Positions 1-4,736 of a stretch of DNA of 6,251 nucleotides are shown here, one piece after another. A model generated the notes under the pieces. That model was not told the DNA's origin. It was given only the letters and a program-made list of their open reading frames with translations, and made no database searches. This DNA comes from Nitrospinota bacterium (lineage in GTDB: Bacteria > Nitrospirota > Nitrospiria > Nitrospirales > UBA8639): assembly GCA_022561525.1 (NCBI GenBank), contig JADFRB010000129.1, positions 1 through 6,251 on the forward strand. Direction: 5' to 3'. How positions within the stretch are numbered: the first letter of the stretch is position 1; the number at the start of each line of letters is the position of its first letter. The position numbers and the translations under genes are program-made.

Positions 1-39
1 CCCGTATACACGAGCTAACTGCGTCCGGCGGATTATGGC
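1..39 (+). pseudogene. Upstream coding remnant of the flippase, interrupted by TAA at 16-18
   Basis: Read in the same frame as the flippase at 40-1398, bases 1-39 give PVYTS, a TAA stop at 16-18, then LRPADYG. Polysaccharide flippases of the Wzx/PST type commonly begin their first conserved block with a P-x-Y-T-R-x-L-x-P-x-D-Y-G pattern, so this stretch is genuine flippase coding sequence on both sides of the stop. The stop sits at the position usually held by Tyr, Phe or Leu; TAC, TAT or TTA would become TAA by one substitution. The real gene therefore started upstream of the window. Either it is a pseudogene, or the remaining protein restarts at GTG 40, or the base is a sequencing error. 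Confidence 0.6.
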
Positions 40-1398
40 GTGATCGCCTTGTTGGATTTTGTGGGTGGGATTTTTGGGCTTCTGGTCGGAGCACGTATTG
101 GGCAAGCCCTCACAAGGTATCATTTTGAGGCAAAAGATGATGTAGGACGCAATCAAGTCTGGTGGACTGGGTTAACTATTGTTGTGTGTACAGCATCCAC
201 GTTTCTTTTAGTCACGATGCTCTTTCGAGATACGCTGGCGTATTGGATTCTTGGTCCTACAGTTCAACAGGGTGGTTTCTTTTTCGCGTTAATATTACCA
301 ACTGTTTGTCTGTCGATTGCCCATCAGGTCCTTGATGTGTATCTGCGTGTCCGAAAATGGTCTGGAACCTCAGTTGGTGTGAATTTCTTCCGCCTGGCCT
401 TGAACATCGGACTCAATGTGTATTTTCTGGCGGTCTTGGATTTGGGCGTGACCGGTGTATTGGCCGGGAATTTGATTGCCGGTGTCGTGGGAACTTCTAT
501 TCTGTTTGTCATTTTCCTTAAAAATCAGGGATGGTACTCCTTTCATTATCCCCTCGTGGAAAAACTCATGAGGTTCGCTGGTCCATTAGTGTTGACGGCC
601 TTGTTATCACTCCTGATGCATCAATCCGGTCGGTATTTACTCCGGTTTTTTGTTGATCTCGATCAAGTGGGGATTTACTCATTGGCCTATATGATTGGTC
701 AAGGCGTGTATACGCTATGTTTTTTACCGTTTACCATGATCTGGGGCGTGATGATGTATGAAATCGCCGACCGGCCGGATGCGAAGCAGACCTATGTGTG
801 GGTGTTTGAATACACCACGTATGGGTTAGCACTCATTTTTTTTGGGGCCGCTCTTTTTGCGGAACCCGTGTTAGGTCTCATGGTCAACTCTGAGTACATG
901 CCTGCGACCAGAATGATTCCAATCATCTGTTTGGCCTATCTCTTCTTTAGCATGCATGATCATTTTAAAGTGCCCGTGTTATTAACAAAAAGCACCAGTT
1001 CGGTCGTGCCGGTTGCTGCCTTGGCTGCTTTGACTAACATTGGGGCGAATTTTCTTCTTATCCCGAATTTTGGAATGATGGGGGCAGCGTGGGCTAGTGT
1101 GATTGCATACGGGGTGTATTCAATGGTGGGCTTATGGCGGTACCGAAAGATTGATAAGTATGACTATCCTCTTTGGAAATGTTTGGTCATAATACTCGGA
1201 ATGGTGGCCTCTTATGGAATGTATGATCGGGTGGCTCAAATAGAGGGAATTCCAGGTGGCCCGCTATCCCTTGCAATTTTTTTGTGGTTGGGTTGGCTTT
1301 TTATTCTCTTTGGGTCATTCATTCATCAGCTAGCAGCTCGATATGTGTGGGTTCCTGTAAGAAATCTCACTTCTTCATCACGGGATCATAGCCGCTAG
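40..1398 (+). CDS. Polysaccharide/O-antigen flippase (Wzx/PST family), N-terminally interrupted
   Basis: A very hydrophobic 452-residue protein with about 12-13 predicted membrane segments by eye (for example residues 41-62, 178-193, 208-235, 260-276, 321-345, 411-431). It fits the MOP-superfamily polysaccharide exporters that flip undecaprenyl-linked glycans across the inner membrane. The opening residues IALLDFVGGIFGLLVGARIG resemble helix 1/2 of this family. GTG at 40 is the only convenient start after an in-frame stop at 16-18, but it lies inside conserved sequence and has no good ribosome binding site, so it is probably not the ancestral start; about 25-40 residues including most of helix 1 would be missing. 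The rest of the frame is undamaged. It is followed after 12 bp by LPS-core genes, which suggests a role in O-antigen or another surface glycan. The substrate cannot be read from the sequence. Confidence 0.75.
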   Translation: MIALLDFVGGIFGLLVGARIGQALTRYHFEAKDDVGRNQVWWTGLTIVVCTASTFLLVTMLFRDTLAYWILGPTVQQGGFFFALILPTVCLSIAHQVLDVYLRVRKWSGTSVGVNFFRLALNIGLNVYFLAVLDLGVTGVLAGNLIAGVVGTSILFVIFLKNQGWYSFHYPLVEKLMRFAGPLVLTALLSLLMHQSGRYLLRFFVDLDQVGIYSLAYMIGQGVYTLCFLPFTMIWGVMMYEIADRPDAKQTYVWVFEYTTYGLALIFFGAALFAEPVLGLMVNSEYMPATRMIPIICLAYLFFSMHDHFKVPVLLTKSTSSVVPVAALAALTNIGANFLLIPNFGMMGAAWASVIAYGVYSMVGLWRYRKIDKYDYPLWKCLVIILGMVASYGMYDRVAQIEGIPGGPLSLAIFLWLGWLFILFGSFIHQLAARYVWVPVRNLTSSSRDHSR

Positions 1399-1401
1399 GA
1401 G
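1397..1401 (+). promoter_or_regulatory. Ribosome binding site for the heptosyltransferase-start ORF
   Basis: AGGAG overlaps the flippase stop codon (TAG at 1396-1398) and lies 9 bases ahead of the ATG at 1411. This supports that start and indicates co-transcription with the flippase gene. Confidence 0.6.
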
Positions 1402-1659
1402 CCAGCACGGATGACCTTGAAACATTCATTAACCCGTCAGTGTATTATGCTCTATGATTTTCTTGACTTCATTTATCACCGATCGAAGATGAAATTTCAA
1501 TTTTACCTAAACAGGGTAAAGAGACGACTCTATTTGGGGTACAATATAAATTCGATTTTGATCGTGCGGATTGCAAGCATGGGCGACGTGATTAGATCGA
1601 CGGCCGTGATCGAAGTGTTGAGCGCGAAATACCCGAATGCCAAATTGGACTATTTGACG

Positions 1660-1675
1660 TCGTCCCTGAATCTTG
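1660..1675 (+). other. Fusion junction between the heptosyltransferase and hldE remnants
   Basis: Around codons 84-88 the protein passes from the GT9 second strand (DYLTS) to an HldE kinase strand (LNLDATFLITR) with no stop and no linker. The exact breakpoint cannot be fixed without intact relatives. The expected ancestral order, heptosyltransferase then hldE, is preserved, which fits one internal deletion of perhaps 1.4-1.6 kb (inferred from normal family lengths). Confidence 0.6.
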
Positions 1676-1781
1676 ATGCGACATTTCTTATCACCAGAAG
1701 CAAGGATGGGATGTCCTTATTTCAATCCAACGTGAAACCAATACATTTTCCCGGGCAAACGAAAGAAGTCTATGATGTGTC

Positions 1782-1786
1782 GGGGC
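1782..1786 (+). other. One-base deletion (frameshift) in the HldE kinase GAGD motif
   Basis: The codons for EVYDVSG are followed by GGGG then CAGGAGACACGG. Adding one G to the four-G run gives the reading DVSGAGDTVIATIGM, which is the standard RfaE1/ribokinase anion-hole and catalytic-Asp motif, and connects without a gap to the downstream frame at 1815. So the upstream and downstream ORFs are two halves of one former reading frame split by a -1 change in a homopolymer. Confidence 0.8.
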
Positions 1787-1814
1787 AGGAGACACGGTTA
1801 TTGCCACGATAGGG

Positions 1815-2426
1815 ATGTCCTTGGCATCCGGGATTCATTTGGAAGAGGGGGTTGTTCTGGCAAACCGGGCTGCTGGGATCGTCGTTGGCAAATTAGGAAC
1901 TGCGTCAGTTAGCGCCGATGAATTATTTTCTAGTGTCGAGCGTGAGCAGGGTAAAATAAAGACTCCAGATGAAATCCTCTCCGTTGTGAACGATCTTAGA
2001 AACCGAGAAAAGAGGATCGTGTTTACGAACGGATGTTTTGATATTTTACATGTCGGCCACACGAAACTTTTGAAAAAGGCCCGTAGTTTTGGTGATGTCC
2101 TGATTCTTGGCCTCAATAGTGACAAGTCAGTCGGGAGATTAAAGGGACCGGAGCGACCGATTATCAAGGAACACGAAAGAGCCGATATCTTATCATCGCT
2201 CGAATGTGTGGATTATGTCGTCTTTTTTGATGGAGACGATCCCTGTAATCTCATATCCATGATCAAGCCAGATGTTCATGTAAAGGGAGGGGATTATTCA
2301 CCCGCAGATTATCATTCGATGCCGGAAGCCAAATTAGTCGAGGAATATGGTGGGAAAATAGAATTAGTCAGTATCCTCGATGGACAATCCACCTCCGAAA
2401 TCATCAAAAAGATTAAGGCTGTCTAA
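1815..2426 (+). CDS. hldE: HldE C-terminal part: D-glycero-beta-D-manno-heptose 1-phosphate adenylyltransferase
   Basis: The 203-residue ORF holds the last ~45 residues of the HldE kinase domain (LANRAAGIVVGKLGTASVS, residues 15-33) and then a complete cytidylyltransferase-like domain, from about residue 48 to the end. Nucleotide-binding signatures are all present: NGCFD (72-76), the HVGH form of HxGH (79-82), NSDKSV (101-106), RLKGPERP (108-115), KGGDY (157-161), and the closing GQSTSEIIKKI. This domain transfers AMP from ATP to heptose 1-phosphate, making ADP-heptose for the LPS inner core in the cytoplasm. The ATG at 1815 lies two bases after the upstream TAG (1810-1812) without a clear Shine-Dalgarno, so expression would need translational reinitiation; this ATG is an internal Met of the ancestral kinase and not an original start. 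The kinase half is broken upstream, so in this copy only the second HldE activity could survive. Confidence 0.85.
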   Translation: MSLASGIHLEEGVVLANRAAGIVVGKLGTASVSADELFSSVEREQGKIKTPDEILSVVNDLRNREKRIVFTNGCFDILHVGHTKLLKKARSFGDVLILGLNSDKSVGRLKGPERPIIKEHERADILSSLECVDYVVFFDGDDPCNLISMIKPDVHVKGGDYSPADYHSMPEAKLVEEYGGKIELVSILDGQSTSEIIKKIKAV

Positions 2427-2512
2427 TCGTGTATTCACCATGAAAGAGTGATGAAAATATTTCTCCTGGGAAATTTCTCTTCTACAAACATTTTAAAGTT
2501 TGAGTTGTCTCC

Positions 2513-3100
2513 ATGGAAAATCATATTGATCGAATAGTCTTCATCATCAAAAACTCTATCAACGTCAAGTTGGAGTTACTCAAGAATGAGGAAATACTTC
2601 ATACCATTCATCAGGTGGCCACCGAGATTACTCTGGCCTATAAGAACAAAAATAAAGTTCTCTTGTGTGGTAATGGTGGTAGTGCGGCTGATGCTCAACA
2701 CATTGCTGCCGAATTCACAGGCAGATACTACTTGGATCGAGAGCCGCTGCTTGCTGAAGCTCTTCATGTCAACACCTCCTACCTGACGGCGGTGGCCAAT
2801 GATTACTCTTACGAGAAGATTTATTCACGATACGTGAAAGCTGCGGGACGGGAAGGGGATGTTCTCATCGGACTCTCAACTTCAGGCAATTCTGGAAACG
2901 TGGTAGATGCCTTGAGAGTCGCGAATGAACTCAATATGAAAACCGTCGGACTCACGGGCTCATCCGGTGGGAAGATGAAAGATATCTGCCACTATCTTAT
3001 CAACGTGCCATCCACCGATACGCCAAGAATACAAGAGAGCCATATTTTAATCGGACACATTATTTGTGAGATCGTCGAATCGAACATTTTTGGACAATAA
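2513..3100 (+). CDS. gmhA: Phosphoheptose isomerase (sedoheptulose 7-phosphate isomerase)
   Basis: A 195-residue, full-length SIS-domain protein. It converts sedoheptulose 7-phosphate to D-glycero-D-manno-heptose 7-phosphate, the first step toward ADP-heptose for the LPS core. Visible family marks: GNGGSAADAQH (53-63), a Glu at 67 in AAEFTGRY aligned with the catalytic Glu of E. coli GmhA, the LTAVAND block (91-97), STSGNSGNV (122-130) for phosphate binding, and TPRIQESH (170-177) with Gln174 and His182 at the spacing of the catalytic Gln/His pair. The frame has an upstream stop at 2501-2503, so ATG 2513 is the only standard start; no strong Shine-Dalgarno is visible. It follows hldE by 86 bp that contain no gene and only a weak 5-bp inverted repeat. 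No damage is seen, in contrast to the genes on both sides. Its TAA stop abuts the palindromic element at 3101. Confidence 0.93.
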   Translation: MENHIDRIVFIIKNSINVKLELLKNEEILHTIHQVATEITLAYKNKNKVLLCGNGGSAADAQHIAAEFTGRYYLDREPLLAEALHVNTSYLTAVANDYSYEKIYSRYVKAAGREGDVLIGLSTSGNSGNVVDALRVANELNMKTVGLTGSSGGKMKDICHYLINVPSTDTPRIQESHILIGHIICEIVESNIFGQ

Positions 3101-3257
3101 GGGCTCGCGCAAGAATACCTTCCTCTGTTTGGGTGCTGAGACGCCTGTCTGGCAAGGCGCGAGGACTGCGCATACTCCCTGTATGGAAAGGACGAGCAAC
3201 GCCGCCAGACGGGATGGATCGACGCCCAAACAGGGGAAGTGATTCTTGCGCGAACCC
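3101..3257. repeat. 157-bp imperfect palindrome, MITE/REP-like, flanked by TAA
   Basis: The outer arms 3101-3153 and 3204-3257 are inverted copies: starting from the ends, about 30 of the first 35 positions are complementary and two of the rest would be G-U pairs in RNA. The core GGGcTCGCGCAAGAAT is mirrored by ATTCTTGCGCGAaCCC. After a short unpaired patch a further block, GTCTGGC/GCCAGAC, pairs again. The centre holds a small hairpin, CATAC-TCCCT-GTATG (3171-3185), between two GGAC-containing segments. TAA stands directly on both sides (3098-3100, 3258-3260), as a 3-bp target duplication would. No transposase or long ORF with family features lies within. It could be a non-autonomous insertion element or a large REP-type extragenic palindrome. 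Its place right after gmhA means it could also act as a 3' mRNA stabiliser or attenuator; there is no T tract, so it is not a classical intrinsic terminator. Confidence 0.85.
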
Positions 3258-3313
3258 TAATAACGTCTCGCGATTTTTGCCATCGCCATACTCTCACAAT
3301 CCTCATCACGTCT

Positions 3314-3317
3314 GGAG
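3314..3317 (+). promoter_or_regulatory. Shine-Dalgarno supporting a CTG start of the phosphorylase
   Basis: GGAG lies 6 bases ahead of CTG 3324-3326, the position where the conserved protein begins (HRLAIFAATRWE). The same GGAG can pair with CTCC at 3321-3324 across a TAC loop, a very small hairpin that overlaps the start codon; it may be chance. Confidence 0.45.
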
Positions 3318-3323
3318 TACCTC

Positions 3324-4106
3324 CTGCACAGGCTCGCTATTTTTGCTGCCACTCGTTGGGAATGTCATGCCATACAACGAGCGTTGCCTGGAGGTCGAGT
3401 TGCGAAAATGGGTGGGGTTCGCCGTTACACGGCGGAAACCTCACACGTCTCTGTCACATTGATTCAGACAGGTGTGGGAATTCAGAACGCCCTCACAGCC
3501 TGCGGAGAAGTGTTGGGCGCCAGTCAATGGGACCTGGCTATTTCCTCTGGATTTGCCGGGGCGCTCATCCCCTCATGCATTGGCGCTCTTGTTCTCCCCC
3601 ATACTGTGGCTTTGAAATCTTTCGATACGGCTGAACGTGTAGGGTTGTCGTCTTTTCCCTGTAGTGTAGAATATCACCGGATTGTCAGTCAGGTTGTCGA
3701 GGTGATTCAGCCTTCCTTGGTTTCTGGTGTATTGGTGACGGTTCCGTGGATTGTGTGGTCGGTGTCTGAGAAGCGTGCCATTGCCGAGACATTTCAAGCT
3801 AGTGCCCTTGATATGGAAAGTGCCGGGATTGCCGAGAGGGCGACTGAACAGAAGATTCCGTTTCTTGTGATTCGAACGGTCTCCGATCTCAAGGATGAGA
3901 ACCTGCCTGAGGAATTTAATCTTTTTCTTTCCCAGTCGACGTGGGTGCGAGGGGCGTGGCGAATTATCAGTCAGCCTGCGCATTGGGCCAAGTTGTTTCG
4001 ACTGCGACAACAGATGAAGGTGGCTTCTCGGCACCTCACAAGTTTTTTTGATACGTTTTTTCTCTATCTGGGACAACAGGACCATGACTCGTCTCACAGG
4101 CGATGA
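3324..4106 (+). CDS. HpnG-like hopanoid-associated phosphorylase (nucleoside phosphorylase fold), non-ATG start
   Basis: A phosphorylase/nucleosidase-fold protein of about 260 residues if started at CTG 3324. Features in order: first strand LAIFAATRWE (4-13), TGVG (49-52), SGFAGAL (75-81), the late DMES ribose-binding motif (163-166) and RTVSD (184-188) followed by DENLPEEFN. This arrangement resembles HpnG, which releases adenine from adenosylhopane during bacteriohopanetetrol synthesis, although a different nucleoside or futalosine-like substrate is possible. The frame is open from 3264 but has no ATG, GTG or TTG before TTG 3384, and starting there would remove the first strand and helix of the fold. 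CTG at 3324 has a well-spaced GGAG and begins exactly where the conserved sequence starts, so it is either a rare CTG start or an ATG that has mutated. The rest of the gene appears undamaged. It lies between the palindromic element and the decayed mla operon. Confidence 0.7.
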   Translation: MHRLAIFAATRWECHAIQRALPGGRVAKMGGVRRYTAETSHVSVTLIQTGVGIQNALTACGEVLGASQWDLAISSGFAGALIPSCIGALVLPHTVALKSFDTAERVGLSSFPCSVEYHRIVSQVVEVIQPSLVSGVLVTVPWIVWSVSEKRAIAETFQASALDMESAGIAERATEQKIPFLVIRTVSDLKDENLPEEFNLFLSQSTWVRGAWRIISQPAHWAKLFRLRQQMKVASRHLTSFFDTFFLYLGQQDHDSSHRR

Positions 4107-4121
4107 TCGTTAGTGAATAGC

Positions 4122-4363
4122 ATGATTGGATTATTGGTATTGGCAAATGTACGATAGCTCTTATTCGAAATGTGGGGCCTGGCATATGGTTATCTGTTTC
4201 GTCAATGCCCTTGCTTGGGCAGTCTGTCTTCCATTTTGGGTGGTCCAGACTCTCAAACTACTGTATGGCATTGGCTATAAGCCCACGTTTGTTGTGGTGT
4301 TCACGGCGTTGTTTAGGGGGAATCATCTTAGCCCTCTACGGGTTTGGAACCCTTGATAGCTAA
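4122..4363 (+). pseudogene. mlaE: mlaE remnant (ABC lipid transporter permease, N-terminal third, frameshifted)
   Basis: Pieces of one MlaE-like permease appear in alternating frames. ATG 4122 opens MIGLLVL; from about 4145 another frame gives KCTIALIRNVG; from about 4240 a third gives LYGIGYKPTFVVVFTALF; and after about 4315 the second returns with GIILALYGFGTL before the stop at 4361-4363. The last two segments together match the MlaE consensus around the first transmembrane unit (QLY-IG-S-VVV-TALFTGMILALQGYGTL). At least three frameshifts occur within 240 bp, and the remaining ~170 residues, including the ELGPV-GRVG region, are absent. MlaE is the inner-membrane permease of the Mla phospholipid transport system. 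A 76-codon ORF at 4126-4356 mixes these frames and should not be taken as a gene. Confidence 0.7.
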
Positions 4364-4419
4364 GAAGAGCCATGTTTTAATTCGGTCCAGGTATCAGGTG
4401 TTCGGGTTGGCTGCTATGG
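4364..4419. other. Short unassigned stretch between mlaE and mlaF remnants
   Basis: These 56 bp carry no reading I can assign to MlaE or MlaF. One frame reads HVLIRSRYQVFGLAAMGS, which I do not recognise. A 6-bp stem, GGCTGC/GCAGCC, spans 4409-4425 at the edge of the mlaF remnant and may be chance. The deletion breakpoint between the two genes must lie here. Confidence 0.4.
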
Positions 4420-4578
4420 GCAGCCGAGATTCCTGAAATTTTTCCCATCTCGGACAGGGTGGCGATGCTGAAACCTGGTAAAATTATTGCCATGGCGCCT
4501 TCGAATGAATTTCTCAATACAAAATATTCAGCGGGACGAGAATTTATTTTCCTGAAGGAGGAACCGGTCGCCCGGTAG
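4420..4578 (+). pseudogene. mlaF: mlaF remnant (C-terminal end of the Mla ABC ATPase)
   Basis: The frame reads AAEIPEIFPISDRVAML, then KPGKIIAMAPSNEF, then GREFIF, ending at TAG 4576-4578. This matches the end of MlaF-type ABC ATPases, where the switch-His region is followed by IPE-x-x-x-ISDRVAML-x-x-GKII and closes with a P-x-V-R-x-F motif. E. coli MlaF has VPEVLSIADHAWIL and then VRQFLDG at the same places. Walker A, the signature motif, Walker B and the switch His are all absent, so about 190-200 N-terminal residues are missing. There is no start codon or ribosome binding site for it. The remnant overlaps the mlaD remnant by two bases, as in tightly packed operons. Confidence 0.7.
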
Positions 4579-4681
4579 TGCCTGGGAGGCTCTACGACCT
4601 GGTGAGACGATTCAAGATCTAGAAGCTGGTATTGACATTGAACAAGTCATGGGTCATTTCATTCATGGGACTGTGGAATAA
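4577..4681 (+). pseudogene. mlaD: mlaD remnant (C-terminal tail of the MCE-domain protein)
   Basis: A frame ending at TAA 4679-4681 reads SAWEALRPGETIQDLEAG, then IDIEQVMGHFIHGTVE. E. coli MlaD ends its MCE region with DGDTIQDTKSAMVLEDLIGQ and FLYGS; the shared features are G-[ED]-T-I-Q-D, the following [LI]E-x-[LV]-[IM]-G-x-F and a Gly shortly before the end. MlaD is the periplasmic lipid-binding hexamer anchored in the inner membrane. The transmembrane anchor and nearly all of the MCE barrel are missing. The assignment rests on this short similarity plus its position between mlaF and mlaC, the order expected for an E-F-D-C operon. Confidence 0.6.
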
Positions 4682-4721
4682 GGGATCTCAGGGTATTCCG
4701 ACATATTATTGACCTTTCATT

Positions 4722-4728
4722 GGAAGGA
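4722..4728 (+). promoter_or_regulatory. Ribosome binding site of mlaC
   Basis: GGAAGGA lies 8 bases ahead of ATG 4737. A second ATG at 4732 is followed at once by TAA (4735-4737), so it is a start-stop pair ahead of the real start; its spacing of 3 bases from the Shine-Dalgarno makes its use unlikely. Confidence 0.65.
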
Positions 4729-4736
4729 AACATGTA

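Larger units (their letters stand above)
1411..1812 (+). pseudogene. Chimeric remnant: glycosyltransferase family 9 N-terminus fused to HldE kinase C-terminus
   Basis: This 133-codon ORF joins two unrelated genes. Residues 1 to about 85 are the start of an ADP-heptose:LPS heptosyltransferase (GT family 9). After a basic extension of roughly 47 residues comes the family's first beta-strand/loop with RIASMGDV (53-60), then the helix and second strand ending in KLDYLTS. From about residue 86 the sequence becomes the C-terminal part of the HldE/RfaE1 ribokinase-like domain: LDATFLITRSKDGMSLF, then KEVYDVSG (118-125), which leads into the kinase GAGD motif. A GT9 enzyme should be about 330-360 residues and the HldE kinase about 310, so the end of the first and most of the second are gone, joined in frame at about 1660-1675. 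A missing base in the G run at 1782-1785 then shifts the frame, ending the ORF at TAG 1810-1812. Neither enzyme can be active. The domain assignments rest on motif recognition only. Confidence 0.75.

Noticed and set aside
2466..2484. Small inverted repeat ATTTC/GAAAT between hldE and gmhA
   Set aside because: Only 5 AT-rich base pairs, no T tract and no further structure; not distinguishable from chance.
3133..3634. Overlapping + strand ORFs of 109 and 131 codons across the palindrome and phosphorylase 5' end
   Set aside because: They translate the palindromic element and an off-frame reading of the phosphorylase; composition is Ser/Arg/His/Cys-rich with no family features.
3573..4097. 174-codon ORF on the - strand
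   Set aside because: It is antisense to the phosphorylase, is strongly basic with no recognisable motif, and the + strand frame is clearly the conserved one.
4126..4356. 76-codon ORF that looks like a small membrane protein
   Set aside because: Its hydrophobic half is the MlaE segment LYGIGYKPTFVVVFTALF; the rest reads the wrong frame of the same gene, and it starts with TTG lacking a ribosome binding site.
4409..4425. 6-bp hairpin GGCTGC/GCAGCC
   Set aside because: Too short to call a terminator or element; it lies at the edge of pseudogene sequence and lacks a T tract.
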